A DNA stretch of 25,008 bases, from assembly GCA_910585615.1 (NCBI GenBank), contig CAJUFO010000054.1, forward strand, positions 1-25,008, written 5' to 3'. The DNA comes from an uncultured Acetatifactor sp. Its GTDB lineage: Bacteria; Bacillota; Clostridia; Lachnospirales; Lachnospiraceae. The notes under the pieces are model-generated. The model ran no database searches. It saw nothing but the letters and a program-made list of their open reading frames with translations, and had not been told where the DNA came from. Made by a program: the position numbers and the translations under genes. How positions within the stretch are numbered: the stretch's first letter is position 1; each line of letters opens with the position of its first letter. Of the stretch, positions 16,084-24,370 are shown one piece after another.

Positions 16084-17562
16084 ATGGACAGGACAGACAG
16101 AGAGAAACCGTTAAAAAGGACCCTGCTGGAGCAGCTGGAGCCGGGCACCGATGAGGACCTGAAGGTACAGAAGATCTCCCCCGGCCTTCCCGAGGGCGTA
16201 TCCTCCCGGGATGTCTACAGGGACATCCTGCGGATTGCGCTGCCCGCCAGCGTGGAGCTGATGCTCTCCTCTCTGGTGTCCATGGTGGACCTGATGATGG
16301 TGGGAGGACTGGGTACCTGGGCCATCACTTCCGTGGGCCTTACCACCCAGCCTAAGTTCCTGCTGATGACCATGGTCATGTCCATGAACGTAGGCGCCAC
16401 GGCCCTGGTGGCCCAGTCGAAGGGCGCGGGCAATCAGGCGGCGGCCCGAAAATATGCCCGCCAGGCCGTGACAGTCAATCTCCTCATGGGCGCGGCCCTC
16501 TCCCTTCTGGGGCTGCTCACCGCGGGTCCCCTGGTCCGTTTCATGGGAGCGAAGACGCCCCGAATCCTGGACGCGGGTACGGCCTATCTCCAAATCCAGA
16601 TGGCCAGCTTCCTCTTTTTTTCCCTGACCTCCACCCTCACTGCCGTGCTCCGGGGCATCGGCGATTCCCGGACGGCCATGTACTATAACTCTGCGGCCAA
16701 TCTGTCCAATATCGTCCTGAACTATCTTCTGATCCACGGGCATTACGGCTTTCCCAGAATGGAAGTGGCAGGCGCGTCCCTGGCCACGGCCATCAGCCAA
16801 GTGCTGGCCTGCGGCCTGGCCATAGGGGCGGTGTCCAGGCAGAAATGCTATCTGCACATGAGCCTCAGGGACGATTTCAGGCCCTGCCGCCGGGAGATCG
16901 GGGAGATTGCCCGCATCGGGCTCCCCGCCGCCCTGGAACAGTTCATGATGCGCATCGGCTCCCTGATTTTCTCCAAGACCGTGGCCTCTTTGGGCACCGT
17001 GGAGTTCGCGGCCCATCAGGTCTGCATGAACATCCAGTCCCTGACCATGATGAACGGGCAGGTATTCTCCATCTCCGCCACATCCCTCATGGGCCAGAGC
17101 CTGGGCAGGCGCAGGCCCGACATGGCCCAGGCCTACACCACCCGGTGCCGCCGCTGCGGCATGTCGGTGGCCGTCCTCATGGGCCTGGCATTCGTCCTCT
17201 TCGGGAGGCCCCTCTCCGGGCTCTATACCGAGGACGCCGCCTGCATCCTAATCTGCGTGGAGATCCTATGGATCGTGGCCTTCATCCAGCCCTTCCAGTC
17301 TTCCCAGTTCATCGTGGCCGGGGCCCTCAGAGGGGCCGGGGACACGAAGTTCGTGGCAAAGCTCACCTTCTACACCGTGCTCCTGCTGCGCCCGGGCCTG
17401 GCCATCCTGGCTGTCCGCGGATTCCACATGGGGCTGCCCGGCGCATGGCTGGCCATCACCACGGACCAGATCCTGCGCTCCGCCCTCATCGCCCTGCGCT
17501 ACCGCTCCGGCCAGTGGAAGCAGCTCCCCCTGCTGCGCGCCGGGAAGACAAAGGCATCTTAG
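16084..17562 (+). CDS. MATE-family efflux transporter
   Basis: A 492-aa multidrug and toxic-compound extrusion family transporter, an inner-membrane antiporter driven by Na+ or H+. It has a roughly 45-residue cytoplasmic N-terminus, then two MatE repeats (about 45-210 and 270-430) with about twelve hydrophobic segments. Typical stretches are ASVELMLSSLVSMVDLMMVG near the start and AAHQVCMNIQSL in the second half. I start at the ATG at 16084, eight bases after AAGGA; a TTG two codons earlier is less likely. It leads an apparent operon with two serine hydrolases, 132 bp upstream of the first. The substrate is unknown. It is distinct from the decayed MATE gene near 23000. Confidence 0.92.
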   Translation: MDRTDREKPLKRTLLEQLEPGTDEDLKVQKISPGLPEGVSSRDVYRDILRIALPASVELMLSSLVSMVDLMMVGGLGTWAITSVGLTTQPKFLLMTMVMSMNVGATALVAQSKGAGNQAAARKYARQAVTVNLLMGAALSLLGLLTAGPLVRFMGAKTPRILDAGTAYLQIQMASFLFFSLTSTLTAVLRGIGDSRTAMYYNSAANLSNIVLNYLLIHGHYGFPRMEVAGASLATAISQVLACGLAIGAVSRQKCYLHMSLRDDFRPCRREIGEIARIGLPAALEQFMMRIGSLIFSKTVASLGTVEFAAHQVCMNIQSLTMMNGQVFSISATSLMGQSLGRRRPDMAQAYTTRCRRCGMSVAVLMGLAFVLFGRPLSGLYTEDAACILICVEILWIVAFIQPFQSSQFIVAGALRGAGDTKFVAKLTFYTVLLLRPGLAILAVRGFHMGLPGAWLAITTDQILRSALIALRYRSGQWKQLPLLRAGKTKAS

Positions 17563-17694
17563 GACAGCGCGGCCTCGCACATATGGCAGGCATGAAAAAA
17601 GAACTAAGAATCAAATACATAAAATGCAAATCAGATTCCCGGCCGGCATCTGCCCAGGCAGGCGCACCGGGAACCGGAACAGGAGGTAAAAAAC

Positions 17695-18855
17695 ATGGCA
17701 ACAGCAAAAGACATCGACAGGCTTCTGGAAAGCTTTGTGGAGAGGGGACTGCCCGGCTGCTCCCTGAAGGTCATGCAGCGGGGCGAGACCCTCTACGAGG
17801 GGTACTTCGGGGTGGCGGACAGGGACACCGGGGCCCCTGTGACCAAAACTTCCCTCTTCCGCCAGGCATCCATGTCCAAAATCCCGCTCTACACCGCCAT
17901 GATGATGCTCTATGAGCGGGGAAAGTTCCTGCTCTCCGACCCCGTGGGGGATTATCTCCCCCAGTGGAAGGCCAGCCGGAAATATGTGCGCCAGCCCAAC
18001 GGGTACGTGAAGGTAGTGCCCACGGAGCGGCCCATCACCATCCGGGACACCCTTTCCATGAAATGCGGCCTGCCCTACTGCAATTCCGCCGCCCCCACGG
18101 AGGACATCACCCTGCGGGGCATGCAGGAATGCATGAAGCCCCTGTGGGAAAAGGGCCATTACACCTTACAGGAACAGCTCTCCGCAATGTCGGAGGCTCC
18201 CCTGGCCTGTGAGCCGGGCACCCACTGGATGTACGGCTTCTCCAGCGAGCTGGCCGCGGGAATCCTGGAGAAGGTCTGCGACAAACCTGCCAACGAAGCC
18301 CTGAAAGAACTCCTGTTCGACCCTCTGGGCATGGAGAACACCGCCGCCCTGTTCTTCGGGGACGCCGAACAGCGCATGGTGTCCCTCTATGCCCTGGACG
18401 AGAAGGGGGAATATGCCCCCGGCCCCGCATTTTTCGACAAAAAGCACTGCCCCGGGGAGGAGAACGAGGCCGGGTGGGCCAGGCTTTTCTCCAATGTGGA
18501 GGACTACTCCCACCTGATGCAGATGCTGGCCTGCGGCGGCGCGTATGGGGGCCTGCGCCTCATGAGCCCCGGGACCATAGACCTGATGCGGGCCAACGGG
18601 CTGGACGCGGCCCAGCAGCGGGACTTCCCCGAGGAGGGCTACGGCTATGGATACGGCGTCCGCACATTGACGGACAATGCCGCCGGGAACCTCAACGGCT
18701 CCCCGGGAGCCTTCGGCTGGACAGGCGGCTTCGGCACCTGGTGCGAGGCGGATCCAAAGGAGGGCCTCTCCATCGTCTATATGCACAACCTGATTCCAAA
18801 CGATGAAGGGTATTACCACCCCAGAGTCCGCACAATCTCCTACGGGCTGCTGTGA
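17695..18855 (+). CDS. SxxK serine hydrolase (beta-lactamase/EstB-like), first paralog
   Basis: A 386-aa member of the class C beta-lactamase / EstB / PBP-like superfamily (Beta-lactamase domain, about 5-375). The SxxK motif SMSK puts the nucleophile at S59 and the general base at K62. YGFSSE (near 178) occupies the place of the YxN motif, and GWTGGFGTW near 340 the place of KTG. Such proteins include esterases, D-aminopeptidases and amidases; the reaction here cannot be told from sequence. No signal peptide, so it is probably cytoplasmic. AGGAGGT lies seven bases before the ATG. It follows the MATE gene and precedes a close paralog. Confidence 0.88.
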   Translation: MATAKDIDRLLESFVERGLPGCSLKVMQRGETLYEGYFGVADRDTGAPVTKTSLFRQASMSKIPLYTAMMMLYERGKFLLSDPVGDYLPQWKASRKYVRQPNGYVKVVPTERPITIRDTLSMKCGLPYCNSAAPTEDITLRGMQECMKPLWEKGHYTLQEQLSAMSEAPLACEPGTHWMYGFSSELAAGILEKVCDKPANEALKELLFDPLGMENTAALFFGDAEQRMVSLYALDEKGEYAPGPAFFDKKHCPGEENEAGWARLFSNVEDYSHLMQMLACGGAYGGLRLMSPGTIDLMRANGLDAAQQRDFPEEGYGYGYGVRTLTDNAAGNLNGSPGAFGWTGGFGTWCEADPKEGLSIVYMHNLIPNDEGYYHPRVRTISYGLL

Positions 18856-18865
18856 GAGAATCCTA

Positions 18866-18925
18866 TACAGGCTACAGGCTGCCGCTTCCCGGGACTGCCC
18901 GCGCCCCGGGAGGCAGGCTGCGGAA
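18866..18925 (+). repeat. GC-rich hairpin between the two hydrolase genes
   Basis: CTTCCCGGG and CCCGGGAGG are complementary arms (one G-T pair) flanked by further partial pairing. No T-run follows, so it is probably an intercistronic hairpin rather than a terminator. Confidence 0.35.
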
Positions 18926-18940
18926 AGGAATGGATAGAAA

Positions 18941-20140
18941 ATGGCTGATTTCAGAGATTTAGACAGACTGCTTCAAAAATATGTGGACGACGGGCTGCCC
19001 AACGCGAGCTGCGTCATCGCCAGAAAAGGGGAGATTCTCTACGAGAATTATTTCGGATGGGCCGATAAGGAAAACGGCATCAGGCTGGAGGCCAAACATG
19101 TGTTCCGCCAGGCCTCCCTGACCAAGATCGCCATGTACGCCACGGCCATGATGCTCTATGAACAGGGGAAGTTTTTGATGACAGATCCCCTCTATGAATA
19201 TTTCCCGGAATACCGCGATTCCACCAAGCTGGTCACCATGCCAAACGGCTCCCTGGAGGTGGTCCCCACGGAGGGCCCCATCCTGGTGAAGCATATCTTC
19301 AATATGACCTGCGGGCTGCCCTATGAGATGATCGTAGGCGGCGTCCCCGTCCAGCATCATCCCACGGCCCTGGCCATGGCCAGGGAGATGAAGGAGCTCC
19401 GGGAGAAGGGATACTTCACCCTCCGTGACCAGATCCGGGCCGCTTCCAGGGTCCCTCTGGCCTTTGAGCCCGGAACCCGCTTCCTCTACGGCTTCGCCAG
19501 CGAGCTGACGGCAGGGCTTCTGGAGGCCCTCTGCGGGAAGCCTGCGGAGCTGGTCATCAGGGAAATGCTCTTCGAGCCCCTGGGCATGGACAGCTCGGCC
19601 AACTTCCTCTTCGGAGACCTGGAGAGCCGCCTGGTGAAGGACTATTATCTGAAACGGGGGAAGAAGCTGGGGGACGAGGATCCATTCTTCCTGCCGGAGC
19701 CGGAGCGGGAGGCGAAATTCGTGGGACCCCTGGGAACCGTTCCGGGCTTCTCCCGGGTCATCACCAACTGCCGCGATTACACCAGGCTGATGCAGATGCT
19801 GGCAAACGGCGGCTCCTACAACGGCGTGAAGCTACTGGGACGGAAGACCATCGACCTCCTTCGGACCAACACCCTGTCCCCCCAGGTGCTTTCGGAGGAC
19901 TTCTCCAATACTTACCTGGCGGGATACGGGTACGGCTACGGGATGCGGATGCTCCTGGACCGGTATGCCGGGCAGCATAATGGCTTCCCGGGGCAGTTCG
20001 GCTGGACCGGCGGCTCCGGAACCTGGGCGGAATCCTCCCCGGAGGAGGGCATCTCCATCGTCTATATGCACAATCTACAGCCCAATCTGGAGGAGTACCA
20101 CCATCTCCGGATGCGGGCCGTGGCCTACGGATGCCTGTGA
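18941..20140 (+). CDS. SxxK serine hydrolase (beta-lactamase/EstB-like), second paralog
   Basis: A 399-aa paralog of the preceding hydrolase. The two share layout from the N-terminus (DLDRLL...DGLP), the nucleophile block FRQASLTK (S59, K62), the YGFASELTAG block and GWTGGSGTW near the end. It carries a longer insert at about 225-265 (the KRGKKLGDEDPFFLPEPERE region). No signal peptide. The nearest AAAGGA is about 12 bases before the ATG, so the ribosome-binding site is weaker than that of its neighbour. It lies 85 bp after the first paralog and is the last gene before the terminator at 20176-20221. It probably arose by tandem duplication. Confidence 0.87.
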   Translation: MADFRDLDRLLQKYVDDGLPNASCVIARKGEILYENYFGWADKENGIRLEAKHVFRQASLTKIAMYATAMMLYEQGKFLMTDPLYEYFPEYRDSTKLVTMPNGSLEVVPTEGPILVKHIFNMTCGLPYEMIVGGVPVQHHPTALAMAREMKELREKGYFTLRDQIRAASRVPLAFEPGTRFLYGFASELTAGLLEALCGKPAELVIREMLFEPLGMDSSANFLFGDLESRLVKDYYLKRGKKLGDEDPFFLPEPEREAKFVGPLGTVPGFSRVITNCRDYTRLMQMLANGGSYNGVKLLGRKTIDLLRTNTLSPQVLSEDFSNTYLAGYGYGYGMRMLLDRYAGQHNGFPGQFGWTGGSGTWAESSPEEGISIVYMHNLQPNLEEYHHLRMRAVAYGCL

Positions 20141-20175
20141 GTTTTCCCATTCCGTGGGAAGACCGGCAATTGCCG

Positions 20176-20221
20176 AGGGGGCTGTCCCCGGGAAGGATTC
20201 TTCCCGGGGGCAGCCCCCTTT
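20176..20221 (+). terminator. Strong hairpin terminator of the MATE-hydrolase operon
   Basis: An 18-bp GC-rich stem (GGGGGCTG...CAGCCCCC outer, CCCCGGGAA...TTCCCGGGG inner) around a 6-base loop, followed by a short TTT. It lies 36 bases after the second hydrolase stop. Confidence 0.65.
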
Positions 20222-20346
20222 CAGTTCAGGTTTCGGTTCCAGTTTTGGTTCCAGTCTCAGTTCCGGTTCCAGTTCCGGTTTCAGTTTTGGTTCCAGTCTC
20301 AGTTCCAGTTTCGGTTTGGTTCCGGTTCCAGTCTCATTTCTGGTTC
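20222..20346. repeat. Degenerate hexanucleotide tandem repeat
   Basis: About 125 bases made almost wholly of GGTTCC, AGTTCC, AGTTTT and AGTCTC units. A 25-bp block (20240-20264) recurs exactly at 20282-20306, 42 bases later, a multiple of six. It lies between convergent genes. Both strands read through it without stops (Ser/Gly-rich or Lys/Pro/Glu/Leu-rich), but neither reading has a credible start site. Confidence 0.75.
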
Positions 20347-20389
20347 CACTTTCCGCCCTCACAGGCACATGCATCACCCTGCGGAAACG

Positions 20390-22531
20390 CTAGTTCCGGA
20401 CCACCGTAAATGTAATGCATTCCTTCCCTGTCAGCTCCCTGGTGCGCTCGTCCGGCTGTCCCAGTCCTACGCTGACCCGGAATTTCCCGCCGTCCACGAT
20501 TCTGTCCCCCTCCTGGTTGACTACGGTGAAGGCGTCCTTCCCAATCGCCAGTTCCACCTCCGCGCTTTCCCCGCCGTTCAAAAATACACGGGTAAACGCA
20601 CACAGCTTTCCGTTGGGCGTGGCGTGATCCGACTCCAGCGCCTCCACATAGGCCTGCACCACCTCTCCCGTGGCCGCCTGGCCTTCATTCCGCAGCCTGA
20701 CTTTGACGGTCATGTCCCGGGCCACATCCCATTCCACGGTGTCCGCCTTGCCCGCGGCCAGCTCCCGGCCGCCGCACGCCGCCGACTCCGCCTTCACGTC
20801 CCCGTAGGTGAGGCCGTAGCCGAAGGGATACAGGGGCTTGCCCTGGAAATACCGGTAGGTCCGGCCCTTCATGGAGTAGTCCTCGAAGGCCGGCAGCTCC
20901 TCCGCGCTGTTGTAGAAGGTCACGGGCAGCTTTCCGGAGGGCGATACCTCCCCGAACAGGGCCTTCGCCACAGCCACACCGCCCCTGGCCCCGGGATACC
21001 ACACCTGCAGCACCGCGTCGGCATGCTCCTGGGCATACCGCAGATCCATGGCGCTGCCCGTCATGTTCAGCACCACCACAGGCTTACCCACCTTCACTAC
21101 CGCTTCCATCAGCTCCCTCTGGGACTGGGGCAGCAGCAAATCCGCCTTGTCACCGGAGGCGTAGCTGTTGCCCGTATCTCCTTCCTCCCCCTCCAGGGTC
21201 TCGTCCAGCCCCACGCACAGGAACACCACATCGCTGTTCTTCGCCACGCTCACCGCCTCGGAGATGCGATCCTGCCGCAAGCCCAGCCCTTCCACCTTGT
21301 CCTGGAAGAGATGGCAGCCCTCGGAATAGTACACCCGCGCGTCCGGCAGGGCGTCCTGGATTCCCTCCAGGACAGTGATGTACCGGGAAGCGGTTCCGTG
21401 GTAATTGCCCATCAGCGCCCTGCGGCTGTCCGCGTTGGGTCCGATGACGCCCACGGCCTTCAGGCCCTCTTTCTTCAGGGGCAGGATGCCATTGTTCTTC
21501 AACAGCACCATGCCCTCCGCCGCTGCCCGCTCCGCCAGCTCCAGATGCTCCCTGCACTCGATCCGGTCATAGGCGGTGTCGTCATAGGGCGTCTCGTCAA
21601 ATAATCCCAGCAGGAAACGGGTGGTGTAGAGCCGCTCCGCCGCCTGGGTAATCTCCTCCTCGGTCACCAGCCCGTCCTGGCAGGCTTTCAAAAGATGCAG
21701 ATAGGTGACGCCGCAGTTCACGTCGCAGCCCGCCTTCATGGCCATGGCCGCGGATTCCTCGGGCGTGTCCGTGACCCTGTGGAAATCATGGAAGTCCTTT
21801 ATGGCCCAGCAGTCGGACACGTAATGCCCCTGGAATCCCCATTTCTCCCGCAGGATGTCCCGCATCAGGGTCTTGCTGCCGCAGCAGGGCTCCCCGTTGG
21901 TCCTGTTGTAGGCACCCATCACGGCCTCCACCTCAGCCTCCTTCACCAGCTTCTCAAAGGCGGGGAGATAGGTCTCCCACAGATCCTTTTGGGAGACCCT
22001 GGCGTCAAAGCGATGGCGGTCCGCCTCAGGGCCGGAGTGCACGGCGAAATGCTTGGCGCAGGCCGCGGCATGGAGGTATTCCCCGTCCCCCTGGATGCCC
22101 TCCACAAAGGCCTTGCCCAGCTCCCCGGTAAGGTAAGGATCCTCCCCGTAGGTCTCGTGCCCCCGCCCCCACCTGGGATCTCGGAAGATGTTCACATTGG
22201 GCGACCAGAAGGTCAGGCCCTTGTAGATGTCCCTGTCACCCTCTGCACTGTAGGCATTGTACTTGGCACGGCCCTCATCCGCGATGGCCTCCCCCACCTC
22301 TTCCATCAGGGGCGCGTCAAAGGCCGCCGCCATGCCGATGGCCTGGGGGAAGACCGTAGCCACCCCCGCCCTGGCCACACCGTGGAGCGCCTCGTTCCAC
22401 CAGTTGTAGGCGGGTATGCCCAGCCTGGGGATTGCCGGGGAGTCGTACCTCAGCTGGGAGGCCTTCTCCTCCAGGGTCATCCTGCCCACCAGCTCCTGGG
22501 CGCGTTTTCTTGCTTTCTCTCTGTCTCTCAT
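20390..22531 (-). CDS. GH3 glycoside hydrolase (beta-xylosidase/beta-glucosidase)
   Basis: A 713-aa glycoside hydrolase family 3 enzyme that removes beta-linked sugars from the non-reducing end. The domains are a TIM barrel (about 15-310), an alpha/beta sandwich (about 340-545) and a fibronectin-III-like C-terminus (about 610-705). The nucleophile Asp is D240 in GHYVSDCWAI; the acid/base Glu lies in LEGEEGD (447-450). Further GH3 marks are the WWNEALHGV and AKHFAVHSGPE blocks. LEGEE and WNEALHGV resemble GH3 xylosidases more than classical glucosidases. No signal peptide. The ATG at 22531 is chosen because AGAGGAGG lies seven bases upstream. It runs convergent to the MATE-hydrolase operon and completes the xylan theme of the window. 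Confidence 0.93.
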   Translation of the reverse strand: MRDREKARKRAQELVGRMTLEEKASQLRYDSPAIPRLGIPAYNWWNEALHGVARAGVATVFPQAIGMAAAFDAPLMEEVGEAIADEGRAKYNAYSAEGDRDIYKGLTFWSPNVNIFRDPRWGRGHETYGEDPYLTGELGKAFVEGIQGDGEYLHAAACAKHFAVHSGPEADRHRFDARVSQKDLWETYLPAFEKLVKEAEVEAVMGAYNRTNGEPCCGSKTLMRDILREKWGFQGHYVSDCWAIKDFHDFHRVTDTPEESAAMAMKAGCDVNCGVTYLHLLKACQDGLVTEEEITQAAERLYTTRFLLGLFDETPYDDTAYDRIECREHLELAERAAAEGMVLLKNNGILPLKKEGLKAVGVIGPNADSRRALMGNYHGTASRYITVLEGIQDALPDARVYYSEGCHLFQDKVEGLGLRQDRISEAVSVAKNSDVVFLCVGLDETLEGEEGDTGNSYASGDKADLLLPQSQRELMEAVVKVGKPVVVLNMTGSAMDLRYAQEHADAVLQVWYPGARGGVAVAKALFGEVSPSGKLPVTFYNSAEELPAFEDYSMKGRTYRYFQGKPLYPFGYGLTYGDVKAESAACGGRELAAGKADTVEWDVARDMTVKVRLRNEGQAATGEVVQAYVEALESDHATPNGKLCAFTRVFLNGGESAEVELAIGKDAFTVVNQEGDRIVDGGKFRVSVGLGQPDERTRELTGKECITFTVVRN

Positions 22532-22599
22532 GTCTGTTCCTCCTCTAAAAATATCACTGGGCATACAGAAAATGGATACCTGCCCGAATCCCTCTGACC

Positions 22600-22805
22600 C
22601 GTCTGTCCGTGACGCCTAATACTCCGGCAATGGCCGCCGCTGTACATGCCTTATCCCCGCGGATTCAGCTTATGATTAGACGCTCCTGATTCGACAACGT
22701 GGAGTGGCCAGACTGCCTGTCCTATGCGTCCATTCATGGTAGATTTCAGGCAAGCCGTCCGGACTTCCGCGCCCCCACGGGGACAGACTCTAGAATTTTG
22801 AAGTG
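22600..22805 (-). other. Gene-poor leader, possible mobile-element relic
   Basis: The roughly 400 bp between the GH3 start and the MATE relic holds no supported gene. On the minus strand a reading frame ends VVESGASNHKLNPRG at a TAA (22651). From memory this resembles C-terminal tails of IS200/IS605-type TnpB proteins of clostridia, but there is no upstream transposase and the match could not be tested. A GTCCCCGTGGGGGC hairpin lies near 22780. It could equally be an untranslated leader. Confidence 0.25.
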
Positions 22806-22810
22806 TTTTT

Positions 22811-22839
22811 ATCATAACACAGGGGCCAGGAGATTGCAA
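22811..22839 (-). promoter_or_regulatory. Candidate sigma-A promoter for the GH3 gene
   Basis: On the minus strand TTGCAA (22839-22834), 17 bases, then TATGAT (22816-22811). If real it gives an mRNA leader of about 270 bases before the GH3 start. No better promoter was found nearer to the gene. Confidence 0.45.
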
Positions 22840-22908
22840 TCATATGGGCCAAAAAATCCGGGGGCTTTGCAGGGAATCGGGAAAAGTCCCACAGGCCGGT
22901 GAATTGTC

Positions 22909-22941
22909 CCCCTTGTCAAAGACTTTTTAAAAAACAAGGGG
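22909..22941. repeat. 8-bp inverted repeat at the end of the MATE relic
   Basis: CCCCTTGT (22909-22916) and ACAAGGGG (22934-22941) flank an AT-rich loop. Homology to MATE proteins stops exactly at this element, so it marks the breakpoint. Confidence 0.45.
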
Positions 22942-23450
22942 CCGCCACCCCATCCTCGCCCACATAGTGCAGCATCGTCCAGTTGAACATCAGCGTGACG
23001 ATTCCGGTGACAAGCGCGGTCGCCATCTCAGAACATCCGTTCGCTACGTTGGACCCGAGAACTCTGAACCGCAGCCTGGGGTTCCTGAAATGCAGGAGAT
23101 TCCCTTTCCGTCTGAAGACAAACCATGGCCCTGTATCCCACCGCGCACATGACGATTCCCACTATGACATTCACCAAGATCAGGAACGTGAAATCCTCCT
23201 TTGCCTCCTCCGTTTTCTGCTCCCCCATCTTTTTCATGATGACCGCGCTTCCCCCTGTGGCGAGCATGGTGGAAATCGCCGTGACAAGCTGGATGACCGG
23301 CGCCGTCAGGTTGACAGCGGAAAGCGCGTCCGTGCCGATCAGGTTCGATACGAACAGGCCGTCTACCATCGTGTAAAAGACATGAACACCGTCATCGCAA
23401 TGGCGGGCACGACAAACTTCAGGATATTCCCAAAGATATAGAATATTAAG
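22940..23450 (-). pseudogene. Decayed MATE-family efflux pump
   Basis: Three recognisable pieces of one MATE transporter lie in order on the minus strand. The first, NILKFVVPAIAMTVFMSF, is out of frame with the second, YTMVDGLFVSNLIGTDALSAV, by one missing base in a T-run near 23373. The second continues to IVMCAVGY. There, near 23130, an internal deletion joins it to WFVFRRKGNLLHFRNPRLRF and then VANGCSEMATALVTGIV. Homology ends at LHYVGEDGVAA (about 22940), followed by seven unrelated codons. The N-terminal ATG is also missing: the frame runs back into the MerR gene without a start. Together about 110 residues in the middle and much of the C-terminal half are absent, so it cannot be a working pump. 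It is divergent from the MerR-type gene. Confidence 0.85.
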
Positions 23451-23459
23451 AGGTAAATA

Positions 23460-24317
23460 ATGAATCGGCAGAACAAGCTTCTCACAATCGGTCAGTTTGC
23501 GGCCATGCACGGCATCAACAAGAAGACGCTTATGTGGTATGACGAGATCGGGCTGTTCAGGCCTGCCGCCATTAATCCCGAAAACGGATACCGTTATTAC
23601 GATTACCACCAAAGCCCTGTCCTTGAGACGATTCTGCTGCTTCGGGACCTGGACGTTTCCATCCATGAAATACAGGATTTCATGAAAGACCGGTCTGCAG
23701 GCAATCTAAAACAGCTTCTGGAAGAAAAAATGGCAGACCTCGATAAACAGATTGCCCACCTGCAGGCAGTCCGTACAACGCTATCCGCCCACCGCCAGAA
23801 CATGGACACCCTGCTCACCATGGATCTGTCCGAAATCAGCGTCGTGGAGAGGGAGGAGCGCTGTCTGGTCACTGTAGGGATAGACCGGGGCACCTCCTTT
23901 GAACGGGAAGTCGAACTGATCACTGCCGAAACGGAGAAATACCAGCTCGGCCGCCTCCACAAGGCCTCCTATGGCTCCATGATCTCCGTTTCCAGCCTCA
24001 TGAGCGGCCGGTATGACGACTATTCCCGGCTCTTTATCGAAATCCCCTTCCTCTCCTACCGGGCTGGCCTGCACATGGCTCCCGGCGGAAAGTATTTAAG
24101 GGCGTTCTGTAAAGGGGAATGGGACAGGCTGCCGAAGCGGTATCAGGAAATATTCGATTACGCCAGGGAACACGGCCTGACCCCTTACGGATATTCCTAT
24201 GAAATGGGCATCAATGAGAATGTCATCGAACGGATTGAAGATTATATCGTACAGATTGAGATTCCGATAACGTTACATCCCGTAATAACACAGGAATCAT
24301 CCCGGAGGTTTGGTTGA
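23460..24317 (+). CDS. MerR-family regulator with GyrI-like effector domain (BmrR-like)
   Basis: A 285-aa regulator. Residues about 6-75 are a MerR winged helix (LTIGQFAAMHGINKKTLMWYDEIGLFRPA...NGYRYYDY). A coiled-coil dimerisation helix follows at about 80-120 (LKQLLEEKMADLDKQIAHLQ), then a GyrI/BmrR-like effector-binding domain (about 125-280). BmrR-type regulators usually activate multidrug pumps on binding a toxic ligand by twisting an overlong -35/-10 spacer. AGAGGT precedes the ATG by five bases. The adjacent divergent pump is a pseudogene, so the regulator has lost its obvious target. Its stop codon lies in the loop of a hairpin (24298-24334). The ORF is intact; whether it still functions is unknown. 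Confidence 0.9.
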   Translation: MNRQNKLLTIGQFAAMHGINKKTLMWYDEIGLFRPAAINPENGYRYYDYHQSPVLETILLLRDLDVSIHEIQDFMKDRSAGNLKQLLEEKMADLDKQIAHLQAVRTTLSAHRQNMDTLLTMDLSEISVVEREERCLVTVGIDRGTSFEREVELITAETEKYQLGRLHKASYGSMISVSSLMSGRYDDYSRLFIEIPFLSYRAGLHMAPGGKYLRAFCKGEWDRLPKRYQEIFDYAREHGLTPYGYSYEMGINENVIERIEDYIVQIEIPITLHPVITQESSRRFG

Positions 24318-24334
24318 CCGCAGCCTCCGGGATG
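24298..24334. terminator. Hairpin between convergent MerR and collagen-like genes
   Basis: CATCCCGGAGG (24298-24308) and CCTCCGGGATG (24324-24334) form a perfect 11-bp stem with a 15-base loop containing the MerR stop codon. T-runs on either side are short, so it is a plausible but not ideal bidirectional terminator. Confidence 0.5.
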
Positions 24335-24370
24335 CATGATATGGCTTTTGTGGATTTATATCTTGAAATA

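Noticed and set aside
17582..17915. Small ORF starting in the gap after the MATE gene
   Set aside because: It has no ribosome-binding site, runs deep into the serine hydrolase gene in another frame and has no recognisable motif.
20222..20346. CRISPR array
   Set aside because: Units are 6-bp and degenerate with no unique spacers of constant length, and no cas gene is near.
20075..20377. Minus-strand frame coding Lys/Pro/Glu/Leu repeats, and a plus-strand Ser/Gly-rich frame, across the hexamer tract
   Set aside because: A hexamer repeat without stop codons is automatically open in several frames; there is no start signal and it crosses a terminator.
22540..22805. T-box or other known riboswitch in the GH3 leader
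   Set aside because: No T-box core, specifier hairpin or recognised aptamer pattern, and no terminator with T-run before the start codon.
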